A DNA stretch of 44,687 bases from contig JANRLV010000119.1 in assembly GCA_033762195.1 (NCBI GenBank), forward strand, positions 1 to 44,687, read 5' to 3'. The DNA is from SpSt-398 sp033762195. GTDB taxonomy: Bacteria; Bacteroidota; Bacteroidia; Chitinophagales; Chitinophagaceae. Each line of letters starts with the position of its first letter. The first letter of the stretch is position 1. A program made the translations under genes and the position numbers. Shown in pieces: positions 24,295 through 33,776 of the stretch. The notes beneath the pieces were generated by a model. That model had not been told where the DNA came from. It worked only from the letters and a program-made list of their open reading frames with translations, and did not search any database.

Positions 24295-27192
24295 ATGTTG
24301 AAAAAGCCGGTGCTGACCCTGTCCTTCTTGTTCTTTGGCCTCTATCTCATGGCACAACAGGCAGTTATAAAGGGAACGGTGATCGATAAGGATACCCGCC
24401 AGGGTCTTTCCGGGGCAACTGTACGCCTGACCGGAATGCCTGATACCACTACCCAGTATAATACCGTGACCGGGAAATCGGGTGAATTTTCCTTTTCGGA
24501 CATTAAGTCGTTGAAATACAGGCTCGAAATCACTTTTTCCGGGTTTGAGAAAATCAATACACTGATCGAATTTAAAAATACCACCCTTGACCTGGGTGAA
24601 CAATCCATGGTACGCCAGGCTAAAACCCTTGGTGATGTAACCATTGTTTCCAAAGCCCCACCGGTCAAAGTGAAGAATGACACGACGGAATTTGCCGCCA
24701 GCCAGTTCAAGGTGAACCCGGATGCCAATTCAGAAGACCTGGTAAAGAAAATGCCCGGTGTGACAGTTGAAAACGGGGTGGTGAAAGCCGGAGGAGAACA
24801 GGTACAAAAGGTGACGGTTGACGGTCGTGATTTCTTTGGAGATGATGCGGTGGCCACGTTGCGTAACCTGCCTGCGGAGATCGTAGACAAGATCCAGGTA
24901 TTTGACCGACTGAGCGAACAGGCTCAATTGACAGGCATTGATGACGGTAATGCCTCCAAGTCGATCAATATAGTTACCAAGACCAATATGCGCAATGGTC
25001 AGTTTGGTCGGTTGTTTGCCGGCTATGGTACCGATAACCACTACCTGGCAGGTGGTAACATGAGTTTTTTTAAGAAAAACATGCGACTTTCCCTCGTTGG
25101 CCTTACCAATGATGTAAACCAGCAGAATTTTACCGAGATGGATCTTCTGGGTGTAACCAGTAGTTCTAACCGTGGTGGATTCAGAGGCGGTGGCGGCGGT
25201 GGGGGTGGTCGCCCTGGTGGTGGAGGTAATTTTGGTGGTGGCGGCGGCGGTTTTCTGGTGGGACAACAACCCGGAGTGAGCCGTACCAATTCATTTGGAT
25301 TAAACTACAATAACCTTTGGGGAAAGTACCTGGAAGTGAGTGGTAGTTATTTTTTCAATAACCGCAACCTGGGAAATAAAGAGCAACTGTCCAGGGAATA
25401 TATTCTTAGCGGGGACTCCAGTCAGTTCTATGACCAGAATACCACTTCTACCAGTACGAACTACAACCACCGCGCGAATATGCGGATCAACTGGAAACTG
25501 GATTCATTTAACTCCATCCTGTTTACGCCTTCGGTGAATTTTCAGCGGTATAGTTCTGCCAGTGATGTGACCGGTGTAAACTTTCAGGACGACATGAGCA
25601 AGATCAGTGAGACCAAGAATAGCAGCCGCTCGGTTCGCGATGCGCTTAACTTCAATAATAATATTTTATATAGACATAGTTTCCGCAAAAGGGGCAGGAC
25701 CCTTTCTGTGAACCTTTCGACTGGTGTCAATAATTCCGTCGGGGAAACCTATACTGACGCCTTTTCGCTTTATTACAAAGGGAATCTCAATCTGAATGAT
25801 TCTCTGCAGCAATTCACCGATCAGGATACAAAAGGGCTGACCCTTTCCGCGAATATCAGTTATTCTGAGCCGATTGGTAAAACAGGTATTCTTCAGTTCA
25901 ACTACAATCCTTCGTATACGCTTAACAAATCCAACCGGGAAGCGTATCTGTTAGAAGGTAGTACAGGTAAATACAGCGAGTTTGATACATTGTTGTCAAA
26001 CGTATTTGAAAATACCTATGTCACGCACCGCACCGGGGTGAGTTATCGCTTAGGTGACCAGAACAAGAATATCTCCATTGGATTGGATTATCAGGATGCC
26101 CGGTTGAAAAGCAATCAGACCTTTCCCTATGTGGCTACTGTAAACCGGCCTTTTACAAACCTGTTGCCCAATGCGATGATCCGGTATAATTTTACCAAAT
26201 CGAGCAATATCCGGGTGTTTTACCGCAGTTCCACCAATCCTCCTTCGGTGACCCAGTTACAGGAGGTAATCAATAACAGTAATCCGCTACAAGTAAGTAC
26301 GGGTAACCCCAACCTGAAGCAACAATTCAGCCATCGTTTGGGAAGCCGTTACCAATACACCAATACAAAGAAGGGGACCAGCTTTTTTGTCAATGTATTT
26401 GGATCTATGACCAATGACTATGTCGCCTCAGCTACATATATCGCCCAGTCCGACTCGGTACTCAATTCGAGTGTGACTTTATACAGAGGATCGCAGTTGT
26501 CCAAACCCGTTAACCTGGATGGACAATGGAATATGAACACCTTTATCACCTGGGGCATGCCACTGACATTTATTAAAACTACCATGAACATCAATGCCGG
26601 GTTGACCTATAATAAAACGCCCGGTTTGATCAATAATGTGAGCAATACCTCCCGGTCTACAACGTACACCACCGGGGTAACTTTTGCCAGTAATATCAGC
26701 CAGTATGTTGATTTTACCCTGTTGTACAATGCCGCCTTTAGCAATGTAAAGAACTCAGTACAGTCCTCTGCGAATAACAAATACATTTCCCAATCAGCGG
26801 GCCTGCGTTTGAACTTGCTGACCAAGAAGGGATGGTTACTGAATAATGACCTTAATAACCAGAATTATTCCGGGCTTACGGATGGTTTCAACCAGAATTA
26901 CTGGTTGTGGAATATGGCCGTGGCCAAGAAGTTCTTAAAGAACCAGAAAGCGGAACTCAGGCTTTCGGTGTTTGATCTGTTGAACCAGAATCAATCCATT
27001 ACCCGTACGGTAACAGAAACCTATATTGAAGATGTGAATACACAGGTATTGCAGCAATACTTTATGCTGACCTTTACCTTGAACCTGAAGAATTTTGGAA
27101 AGCCTGCTACGAATAGTAACAGGCAAATGGGAGGCGGTTTTGAGCGGGGTGGATTTGGCCCTCCTCCTGGTGGAGGCGGACCAGGCATGTAA
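24295..27192 (+). CDS. Outer-membrane beta-barrel protein with carboxypeptidase-like regulatory domain
   Basis: 965 aa. A signal peptide (residues 1-20, ending LMAQ) precedes a CarboxypepD_reg-like domain (IKGTVIDKDTRQGLSGATV), a plug-like region (DLVKKMPGVTVENGVVKAGG, VTVDGRDFFGDD) and a long barrel of OMP_b-brl_3 type. It resembles TonB-dependent receptors but has no clear TonB box. Two unusual low-complexity parts stand out: a Gly-rich run at about residues 300-325 and a Gly/Pro-rich C-terminus ending GGGPGM after the last strand. It is followed by an ECF sigma operon, and together they form an outer-membrane stress or uptake unit. Substrate unknown. Confidence 0.85.
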   Translation: MLKKPVLTLSFLFFGLYLMAQQAVIKGTVIDKDTRQGLSGATVRLTGMPDTTTQYNTVTGKSGEFSFSDIKSLKYRLEITFSGFEKINTLIEFKNTTLDLGEQSMVRQAKTLGDVTIVSKAPPVKVKNDTTEFAASQFKVNPDANSEDLVKKMPGVTVENGVVKAGGEQVQKVTVDGRDFFGDDAVATLRNLPAEIVDKIQVFDRLSEQAQLTGIDDGNASKSINIVTKTNMRNGQFGRLFAGYGTDNHYLAGGNMSFFKKNMRLSLVGLTNDVNQQNFTEMDLLGVTSSSNRGGFRGGGGGGGGRPGGGGNFGGGGGGFLVGQQPGVSRTNSFGLNYNNLWGKYLEVSGSYFFNNRNLGNKEQLSREYILSGDSSQFYDQNTTSTSTNYNHRANMRINWKLDSFNSILFTPSVNFQRYSSASDVTGVNFQDDMSKISETKNSSRSVRDALNFNNNILYRHSFRKRGRTLSVNLSTGVNNSVGETYTDAFSLYYKGNLNLNDSLQQFTDQDTKGLTLSANISYSEPIGKTGILQFNYNPSYTLNKSNREAYLLEGSTGKYSEFDTLLSNVFENTYVTHRTGVSYRLGDQNKNISIGLDYQDARLKSNQTFPYVATVNRPFTNLLPNAMIRYNFTKSSNIRVFYRSSTNPPSVTQLQEVINNSNPLQVSTGNPNLKQQFSHRLGSRYQYTNTKKGTSFFVNVFGSMTNDYVASATYIAQSDSVLNSSVTLYRGSQLSKPVNLDGQWNMNTFITWGMPLTFIKTTMNINAGLTYNKTPGLINNVSNTSRSTTYTTGVTFASNISQYVDFTLLYNAAFSNVKNSVQSSANNKYISQSAGLRLNLLTKKGWLLNNDLNNQNYSGLTDGFNQNYWLWNMAVAKKFLKNQKAELRLSVFDLLNQNQSITRTVTETYIEDVNTQVLQQYFMLTFTLNLKNFGKPATNSNRQMGGGFERGGFGPPPGGGGPGM

Positions 27193-27274
27193 GAACAGGC
27201 TGTTTTGATGTATCTGGAAAGGCGCTGAGAGGGAAATGGATTAACTTAGACCGGACGTAACCAACCCGACTGAA

Positions 27275-27850
27275 TTGACACCCGAGCACGTACTTATTGA
27301 GCAATTGAAGCATGGCGATGAAGCGGCGTTTAAATCTATTGTAACCCAATGGCAGGATATGGTTTACAATACGATCCTGGGTTTGGTGCAGAATGAAACG
27401 GAGGCGGAAGACTTAAGTCAGGATGTGTTTGTAAAAGTGTATGAATCGATCGGTTCTTTTAAAGGCGAATCAAAATTCTCTACCTGGTTATACCGGATCG
27501 CGGTTACCCGGGCGCTGGAATTTTTGCGGAGCAAAAAGCGAAAAAAGAGGTTCGGGTTCCTAATGCCGTTATTTGGAGAAGATAATACGGCAACGGTTCA
27601 GCCGGCTGATTTTCATCATCCCGGGGTGACCCTGGATAACAAGGAAAGGGCCACACATTTGTTTAAAGCCATTGCCCAATTGCCCGAAAATCAGCGGGTA
27701 GCCTTTACGCTCCATAAGCTGGAAGGGCTGAGTTACAAGGAGATAGGTGATATCATGGAGACTACGGTCCCGGCCGTTGAATCGCTGATGAACCGGGCCA
27801 AAGGCAACCTGAGAAAACATCTGGCAGACTACTATAATCAGTACGATTGA
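27275..27850 (+). CDS. ECF-type RNA polymerase sigma factor
   Basis: 191 aa. Region 2 (DMVYNTILGLVQNETEAEDLSQDVFVKVYESIGSF, STWLYRIAVTRALEFLRSKKRKKRF) and region 4 (LPENQRVAFTLHKLEGLSYKEIGDIM, VESLMNRAKGNLRKHL) are clear. No ATG is available at the right place; TTG at 27275 gives the normal N-terminus. It lies 82 bases after the outer-membrane gene and before a single-helix protein that could be its anti-sigma factor. It presumably directs transcription in response to an envelope signal. Confidence 0.9.
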   Translation: MTPEHVLIEQLKHGDEAAFKSIVTQWQDMVYNTILGLVQNETEAEDLSQDVFVKVYESIGSFKGESKFSTWLYRIAVTRALEFLRSKKRKKRFGFLMPLFGEDNTATVQPADFHHPGVTLDNKERATHLFKAIAQLPENQRVAFTLHKLEGLSYKEIGDIMETTVPAVESLMNRAKGNLRKHLADYYNQYD

Positions 27851-27896
27851 CCAAAGGTTTTATAGAAATTTATCATCCTATTAAACGGATAATAAT

Positions 27897-28238
27897 ATGA
27901 AAGACGAACAATACATACAGGAACAGGTGGAACAGACCCTACAGAGTCTGGATACCGTTGGAAGGGCTCAGGCCAATCCTTTTCTGTACACCCGTGTTCA
28001 TGCGCGTTTACAGGCGGTGAGAAATCCCTGGGAGCAAACCCTCGGGATCCTTACCCGTCCGTTGGTAGCCGTTGCCGTCGTGGTGGTGGTATTGCTGGCC
28101 AATGCCTGGATCGTTTACCAGGGAGCCGCTACACCAGATACGGCTAACGCGGTCACCGTCGCTAATCCTTCTGAAGATGCAGATGGGTATGGCCTGGCGG
28201 TGAACACATTTTATGATTACGAAATTCCCGACAGATAA
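27897..28238 (+). CDS. Probable anti-sigma factor, single-pass membrane protein
   Basis: 113 aa. A cytoplasmic part of about 60 residues (EQVEQTLQSLDTVGRAQANPFLYTRVHARLQ), one helix (about residues 54-75, Val/Ala/Leu-rich) and a short periplasmic tail. It lacks a zinc anti-sigma motif, but position after the sigma factor and topology suit an anti-sigma factor. Its stop overlaps the next start (taatg at 28236-28240). Confidence 0.62.
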   Translation: MKDEQYIQEQVEQTLQSLDTVGRAQANPFLYTRVHARLQAVRNPWEQTLGILTRPLVAVAVVVVVLLANAWIVYQGAATPDTANAVTVANPSEDADGYGLAVNTFYDYEIPDR

Positions 28239-28774
28239 TGACCAACTATATCCGTAACAACAAGGCGTTGGTGATCATTCTGTTGATCCTCGTTCTATCG
28301 AACGCAGCCTTATTATTCTTCCTCTTTGCCAAGCGGCCAGCCAAAAAGACCGGGACCGAGACAACCACTACTCAACGGGGTGGAGGTATGCGGGAGTATA
28401 TGAAAAAGACCCTTCGCGATTCAATCGGGTTCACAGATGCACAGATCGCCATCTATGATACCATGGGTACGCGTCATAAGGATTTAATGAAACCGCTGTT
28501 TGGCACCTTGCAGGCAAGAAAGGATAGTTTATATAAATTACTGATGCAGCCTGATGTGGCGGATACCGTAAAGGAAAATTACCTCGACCTGATCGCCCAG
28601 GATCAACGAAACATTGACGACCGGATTTTTTACCATTTTTCAGAGTTAAGAAAGATCTGTACGCCCGATCAACTACCACGCTTTGATACAGTGATACAAG
28701 GCATGATAAAGAAAATGATCGCTGGCCCACCCCGTCGTGGCGGTGGAAATGGCCAGGGACCGAATCGCAAATAA
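28238..28774 (+). CDS. Membrane-anchored Spy/CpxP-like protein
   Basis: 178 aa. An N-terminal anchor (about residues 10-30) is followed by a helical periplasmic domain (REYMKKTLRDSIGFTDAQIAIYDTMGTRHKDLMKPLFGTLQARKDSLYKLL) like the heavy-metal-sensor/Spy fold, and an Arg/Gly-rich tail (PPRRGGGNGQGPNRK). Such proteins in the periplasm bind unfolded proteins or metals and can modulate envelope stress signalling. Translationally coupled to the gene before it. Confidence 0.68.
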   Translation: MTNYIRNNKALVIILLILVLSNAALLFFLFAKRPAKKTGTETTTTQRGGGMREYMKKTLRDSIGFTDAQIAIYDTMGTRHKDLMKPLFGTLQARKDSLYKLLMQPDVADTVKENYLDLIAQDQRNIDDRIFYHFSELRKICTPDQLPRFDTVIQGMIKKMIAGPPRRGGGNGQGPNRK

Positions 28775-28801
28775 TCCATCAACTTTAAAAACAATAAACA
28801 C

Positions 28802-29188
28802 ATGAAGAAGTCAATCCTGTTCCTCCTGATCATGGTGTCGGGTACTTTGTCGGCCCTGGCACAGGGAGGTGGTTTTCAGCGCCCCCCACTCGAAGAAAGA
28901 GTTAAGAACGCCATGGAGAAAATGAAGCCTCTCAATTTGGACAAAGAAACGACGGCCAAAGTAGATACCATCTTTACCGATTTTTACAAAGCCCAGGATA
29001 AGGCATTTGAGGAAATGCGCAACAGCGGAAGTTTTGACCGTGAGGCCATGGCCGCTAAACGCAAAGAGTTGTCGGATGCACGTGATGAAAAATTAAAGAA
29101 AGTATTAAGCGAAAGCGCGTATAAGAAATTTAAGGATGAGATAGAGCCTTCGATGAGACCACAGCGTCCCGGTGGTGGCGGAAATTAG
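28802..29188 (+). CDS. Secreted Spy-like helical protein
   Basis: 128 aa. A signal peptide ends at ALAQ (about residue 20), then a helical domain (PPLEERVKNAMEKMKPLNLDKETTAKVDTIFTDFYKAQDKAFEEM), with a Gly-rich end (MRPQRPGGGGN). DUF4890/Spy-like in pattern. Last gene of the sigma operon; both Spy-like proteins and the outer-membrane protein share Gly/Pro/Arg-rich low-complexity segments. Exact role unknown. Confidence 0.65.
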   Translation: MKKSILFLLIMVSGTLSALAQGGGFQRPPLEERVKNAMEKMKPLNLDKETTAKVDTIFTDFYKAQDKAFEEMRNSGSFDREAMAAKRKELSDARDEKLKKVLSESAYKKFKDEIEPSMRPQRPGGGGN

Positions 29189-29201
29189 TATTTTCACCAC
29201 G

Positions 29202-29242
29202 GAACTAAAAGCTAATAGCTATTAGCTATTAGCTTTTAGTTC
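29202..29242. terminator. Perfect 19-bp inverted repeat between convergent genes
   Basis: gaactaaaagctaatagct pairs perfectly with agctattagcttttagttc around a 3-base loop. It is AT-rich with no clear U-tract. Location between the stops of the Spy-like gene and polA suggests bidirectional transcription termination. Confidence 0.65.
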
Positions 29243-29261
29243 TGTAGTAAACTCCTTGGCT

Positions 29262-32090
29262 CTAGTGTGCATCCAGCCAGTTCTCCCCCTCTCCACACTC
29301 TGCCACACAGGGCACATCGTTAGGTAGCGGCAGCGCCGATTGCATATTTTCTAAAATCAGTGGTTTCAATTCTTTGGCTTCCGAACGCAGGGCATCAAAT
29401 ACCAATTCATCATGTACCTGCATGATCATCCGGCTTTTCATTTTTTCCTTCTTCATGGCCGCATGTACTTTTTGCATGGCCAGTTTGATCATATCGGCGG
29501 CTGTTCCCTGAATGGGTGAGTTGATCGCATTTCGTTCCGCAAACCCACGCACTGTGAAATTGGATGAATTGATATCCCGCAGCCACCGTTTTCTTCCCAT
29601 TAGGGTTTGTACATAACCCGTCTCCCTGGCGAAGTTGATGGTATCATCCATGTACTTCTGGATATTGGCAAATTGCTTTTTGTAGTTATCAATGATCTCC
29701 TTGGCTTCCGAACGGGAAATGCCCAGGTTATCTGCCAGACCAAAAGCGCCCTGCCCATAGATGATCCCGAAGTTTACACTTTTTGCTTTATACCTCATTT
29801 CCTTGGTCACCTCTTTTTCATCTACGGCATACACTTTTGCCGCGGTAGCGGTATGAATGTCTTTTCCTGAACGAAATGCTTCACACATAGCGGGGTCGCC
29901 ACTGATGGCGGCTACGATCCGCAGTTCGATCTGGGAATAGTCGGCCGAGAGCAGGATATGGTCCTTATCGCGCGGGATAAAGGCTTTCCGGATCTCCTTG
30001 CCCCGGTCGGTGCGTACCGGAATATTTTGCAGGTTGGGGTTGTTGCTGGCCAAACGTCCCGTTACGGCCACTGCCTGGCCATAGGTAGTGTGTACCCGGC
30101 CGGTTTTTCGGTTGATCAACTGTGGTAGGGCATCCACGTAAGTGGATTTCAATTTTGTCAATTCCCTAAAAGCGAGGATGTCTGCCACGATCGGATTGTT
30201 GTGTGCCAGTTTCAGCAGCACATCTTCCCCGGTGGCATATTGGCCTGTTTTTGTTTTTTTAGCCTTGGGGTCCAACTGTAGTTTATCAAACAACACTTCC
30301 CCCAATTGTTTGGGTGAGGCCAGGTTAAAACGTACTCCGGCTGCTTTGTATACTGCTTCCTCGGCAATTTTTGCTTCGCGCTCCAGTTCCTTCGAATAAC
30401 TGTTCAGAAAGTCTACATCCACCCGCACCCCTTCGTATTCCATATCCGTCAGCACTTTCACGAGCGGGTTCTCCACCTCATAAAAAACCTTTTCCACTTC
30501 TTTTTCTTTCAACTGGGGCAGGAATATATTTTTTAATTGAAGGGTGATATCTGCATCTTCGGCGGCATAATCTTTTATTTTCTCCAATTCCACATCCCGC
30601 ATATTTCCCTGCGTCTTTCCTTTCTTGCCGATCAGTTCTTCAATGTGCACGGGTTCGTACTGCAGGTATTGATTGGCCAGTGCATCCATGCTTCGTTTAC
30701 CATCCGGTTCAATCACATAGTGTGCAAGCATGGTGTCAAACAGGTTTCCTTTGAATTCGATCCCATACCATTTCAGCACCAGCATATCATACTTAAGGTT
30801 CTGGCCGATCCAGGTGATCTTATCATTTTGAAAAAGGGGTTCGAATAGGGCTAGTATCTTTTTGGTCGCTTCCTGATCAACCGGGCAGGGAACATACCAG
30901 GCCTCTCCCGGCGTAACGGCAAAACTCATTCCCACCAGTTCCGCATCATTCGCATCCAAACCGGTGGTTTCGGTATCAAAACAGATCTCGTTATGCTTCC
31001 TGAGTTCGGTTACCAGTTTCTTCATCTCGGCTTCCGTAGCTACGGCTATATAATCATGCGTAGTGTTGTGAATGTTGTTTCCGGATTCACTCACGGAAGA
31101 CACGGAATCTGGCGTTTCATCTTTGGTTGAAGAGGAGGGTGTCGGTGCAGGGGAAACAATGTTTCCAAACAGGTCCGTTTGCACCGCTTCCGGAGCAGTT
31201 TTGAAAACGGTAAACTCTTCACCCAGCAAACGTTTGCCCAAGGTTTTAAATTCCAGGTCGGCAAAGACCTCTTTCAGTTTTTCTTTATCCCATTCACTCA
31301 CTTTGAAGTTCTCCTCGTGAAATTCGACGGGAGCATTCGTAATGATGGTGGCCAGTTTCTTACTCATGATGGCCAGGTCTTTGCCCTGCATCACTTTCTC
31401 GCCCAGTTTCCCTTTGATCTTATCCGCATTGGCAAGTACATTTTCCAGTGTATCATATTCCGCCAGGAGTTTAGCCGCTGTTTTTTCCCCCACACCGGGT
31501 ATACCTGGTATATTATCCACGGCATCTCCCATCAGGCCGAGGATATCGATCACCTGGGAGACGGACTTGATATTCCATTTTTCACAGACCTCTTTGGGGC
31601 CGAGAATTTCCACGTCTCCGCCCTGATAGCCGGGTTTATAGATCTTGACCTTTTCGGTTACCAGTTGTCCATAATCTTTATCGGGGGTGACCATATACAC
31701 TTCATAACCGGCTGCTTCAGCTTGTTTGCTCAGCGTGCCCACCACATCATCCGCTTCAAATCCATCCACTTCCACGATCGGAATATCAAATCCTTCGATG
31801 ATCTTTTTGATGTCGGGAATGGCCGCCAGCAGGTCTTCCGGGGCATCCTGGCGGTTGGCCTTATAGTCTTCAAAATCTGTGTGTCTTTCGGTGGGGGCGG
31901 ATGTATCAAAACAAACCGCCATATGAGTAGGCTTTTGGTTATTCAGCAGGTCAAGGAGGGCGTTGGTGAATCCAAACTGGGCGTTGGTGTTCTTGCCTTT
32001 GGAGGTTATGCGGGGGCTCCGGATCAGCGCATAATAGGCGCGAAAGATCAGGGCAAAGGCATCGAGGAGGAATAGCTTCTTGTCAGACAT
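29262..32090 (-). CDS. polA: DNA polymerase I
   Basis: 942 aa with all three domains. The 5'-nuclease is at about residues 1-290 (FLLDAFALIFRAYYAL, VDGFEADDVVGTL, GDAVDNIPGIPGVGEKTA). The 3'-5' exonuclease has FDTETTGLDAN, GQNLKYDML and DYAAEDAD, so proofreading motifs are intact. The polymerase has motif A LLSADYSQIELR, motif B YKAKSVNFGIIYGQG and motif C MQVHDELVFD. It fills gaps in repair and removes RNA primers. The linker at about residues 300-340 is Ser/Pro/Thr-rich, and its DNA at 31092-31108 matches the intergenic repeat at 39051-39067 in 16 of 17 bases. A -7-like TATCTTAG precedes the ATG by 4 bases. Confidence 0.97.
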   Translation of the reverse strand: MSDKKLFLLDAFALIFRAYYALIRSPRITSKGKNTNAQFGFTNALLDLLNNQKPTHMAVCFDTSAPTERHTDFEDYKANRQDAPEDLLAAIPDIKKIIEGFDIPIVEVDGFEADDVVGTLSKQAEAAGYEVYMVTPDKDYGQLVTEKVKIYKPGYQGGDVEILGPKEVCEKWNIKSVSQVIDILGLMGDAVDNIPGIPGVGEKTAAKLLAEYDTLENVLANADKIKGKLGEKVMQGKDLAIMSKKLATIITNAPVEFHEENFKVSEWDKEKLKEVFADLEFKTLGKRLLGEEFTVFKTAPEAVQTDLFGNIVSPAPTPSSSTKDETPDSVSSVSESGNNIHNTTHDYIAVATEAEMKKLVTELRKHNEICFDTETTGLDANDAELVGMSFAVTPGEAWYVPCPVDQEATKKILALFEPLFQNDKITWIGQNLKYDMLVLKWYGIEFKGNLFDTMLAHYVIEPDGKRSMDALANQYLQYEPVHIEELIGKKGKTQGNMRDVELEKIKDYAAEDADITLQLKNIFLPQLKEKEVEKVFYEVENPLVKVLTDMEYEGVRVDVDFLNSYSKELEREAKIAEEAVYKAAGVRFNLASPKQLGEVLFDKLQLDPKAKKTKTGQYATGEDVLLKLAHNNPIVADILAFRELTKLKSTYVDALPQLINRKTGRVHTTYGQAVAVTGRLASNNPNLQNIPVRTDRGKEIRKAFIPRDKDHILLSADYSQIELRIVAAISGDPAMCEAFRSGKDIHTATAAKVYAVDEKEVTKEMRYKAKSVNFGIIYGQGAFGLADNLGISRSEAKEIIDNYKKQFANIQKYMDDTINFARETGYVQTLMGRKRWLRDINSSNFTVRGFAERNAINSPIQGTAADMIKLAMQKVHAAMKKEKMKSRMIMQVHDELVFDALRSEAKELKPLILENMQSALPLPNDVPCVAECGEGENWLDAH

Positions 32091-32186
32091 GAAGCTAAGA
32101 TAGGAAATCCCCCGCCTCAGGGAAACAAGAACGAATTTTCGTCCTCATACCCTATGGCGGGGGAAACAATGCTATCGGTAAATGTC

Positions 32187-32387
32187 TTATTTCTTAGCTA
32201 CTTCTACAGCAGGCTTAACGGCTTGTCCAGCCGCATCAACGGGTTGGGTGCCGGTGTAAGCAGGGGTAGCAGTACCTACCTTGGCAACTTCATTTGAATT
32301 ATCCTTATGGATAAAGTTCAGGTAGAGGGCAAAGAAAAGCAGGTTGAAGGCAAAGAAGTTTACCACTTTACGGAGTCTGTTCTTCAT
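32187..32387 (-). CDS. Small membrane-anchored protein, function unknown
   Basis: 66 aa. A basic start (MKNRLRKVVNFFAF), one hydrophobic helix (about residues 9-26), and an Ala/Thr/Val/Lys-rich tail outside. Followed by polA after 96 bases on the same strand. It may be a small conserved protein of the group; no family known to me. Confidence 0.6.
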   Translation of the reverse strand: MKNRLRKVVNFFAFNLLFFALYLNFIHKDNSNEVAKVGTATPAYTGTQPVDAAGQAVKPAVEVAKK

Positions 32388-32463
32388 AATTTTGGATTTT
32401 TTGGGTACTGTTTAAAACGGGAATCAGGTGGGCATATTGCCTGATGATGCATATTGGGGGCAT

Positions 32464-33771
32464 TTACGATTCATTGCCTCGTAGAAGTACGAGTTTTGTC
32501 TCTGCAATAAACTCCTCCCAACTAATCAATCTCACCAGATCCTTTATTCTTTCCTTACCTGGTTCAGAGGCCGCTTCGTGAATGATGTGCTGAATGGCTT
32601 TGACAAAATTCCTTCTTTCTTTTTCCGATAGTAGTTCGCGGATATCCTTGTGCTCGGTCGTCATATGAATGGCCTCGATGGAGGAATTCATGGTCGTAGG
32701 AATATCATAGATCACAAAAGGGCCGCTATCAGCAGCACTTTCCCTGAAATAATACACTGTTTTTGGCCGCTCACCGATAAGAGGGATAGAGCCCGTGTCA
32801 AATTCGGCGCGACCAAGTATAGGTTTGAAATCCTCATATTGGGCCATGACAAGATCGTCGGGGATCACGATCCTTATTTCAGTCATTGACTTTGCAGACA
32901 GGATGTCCATTATTTTTTTAACTCCGGGATCTTCTTGTGCAAGCGTTTGAAAGGATTGAAGGGTTTTGTTTTCATCTATATCCGGGAAATGGATATAGTG
33001 GAGGCTTTGAAGTATACGCCCAAGGAAATTTTTAAAGTACCCCTTGGCCAGGGAGGTGGAGGGAAGAAAACCGAGACTGACTTCCTGGTTACGTTGCAAC
33101 ATGCGTTGACTTAAATGAGCGATGGTCCGGGCCAGGTCTTCGTCGTCAAAGGCCGCAACTTCGCCTTTTGATTTTACATGTTCTAAAAATCGGCCCCGGT
33201 AACTATGTGCTTCAATGGAAAAACGACGGGCCTTTCTGCCAGTGGGCTGCTGGTCATCAAAGTTCTCTTTCAGGTCGGTAAAAAAGTAGTCAATGAATGC
33301 GCGGACATCATCATCGTAAAGGATAAAACTTTTTTCAGCGCCCAGTCTTCCCAGGAAAAGCCCAAATTCAAACACCACATTGTGGCGGGTGGCATAGGCT
33401 TTTAATGGCTCTCCGCTTTCGAGTTCGGTCCTTGTCTGACTGATGAGTTCATCATCGGGTGTAAAAACAAAAATGGCATAGTCATAGATGTCGGTAAAGT
33501 TCTTGAGTTGTTCGGCATTCGTGAGGGCATCGCCATCTGCATCCTTTTGACCGAAAATATCCATCTTCCAGGTGTCGACTTCAAATAAAGCCGGGTCAAA
33601 TAGCGATTGGATCTTTTTCGCGACCACATGCGATTCGGTAGCACTGCCTATAAATACACTGGGTTTGGATTTCTTATGTTCCAGATTTTTTACCGTGGTC
33701 TCATGCGGCTTTAGCACGCCGGACGGCGCATCTATAAAGGCTTTGTCGATCCTGACATTTTTTTTTGCCAT
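32464..33771 (-). CDS. TIR-STING effector (CAP12-type TIR plus prokaryotic STING domain)
   Basis: 435 aa, soluble, no membrane helix. Residues about 38-165 are a TIR-like nucleotide-binding domain (PSVFIGSATES, FEVDTWKMDIFG, YDYAIFVFTPDDE, RHNVVFEFGLFLGRLG); Glu135 is the probable NADase glutamate. Residues about 238-425 align by eye with STING. LAKGYFKNFLGRIL resembles GLAWSYYIGYLRLIL of human STING, EIRIVIPDDL the YILLPLD strand, and FVIYDIPTTMNSSIEAIHM the CVLEYATPLQTLFAM segment. Next comes a helix plus VRLISWEE for RLIAYQE. Known bacterial TIR-STING proteins bind cyclic di-GMP and destroy NAD+ in CBASS phage defence. The deaminase gene is 5 bases upstream. No CD-NTase is visible in the window. 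Confidence 0.85.
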   Translation of the reverse strand: MAKKNVRIDKAFIDAPSGVLKPHETTVKNLEHKKSKPSVFIGSATESHVVAKKIQSLFDPALFEVDTWKMDIFGQKDADGDALTNAEQLKNFTDIYDYAIFVFTPDDELISQTRTELESGEPLKAYATRHNVVFEFGLFLGRLGAEKSFILYDDDVRAFIDYFFTDLKENFDDQQPTGRKARRFSIEAHSYRGRFLEHVKSKGEVAAFDDEDLARTIAHLSQRMLQRNQEVSLGFLPSTSLAKGYFKNFLGRILQSLHYIHFPDIDENKTLQSFQTLAQEDPGVKKIMDILSAKSMTEIRIVIPDDLVMAQYEDFKPILGRAEFDTGSIPLIGERPKTVYYFRESAADSGPFVIYDIPTTMNSSIEAIHMTTEHKDIRELLSEKERRNFVKAIQHIIHEAASEPGKERIKDLVRLISWEEFIAETKLVLLRGNES

Positions 33772-33776
33772 ACAGA

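Noticed and set aside
32464..33771. Plain TIR nucleotide-binding protein without STING
   Set aside because: Several segments in order match STING strands and helices, so the two-domain reading is preferred, though an HMM search should confirm it.
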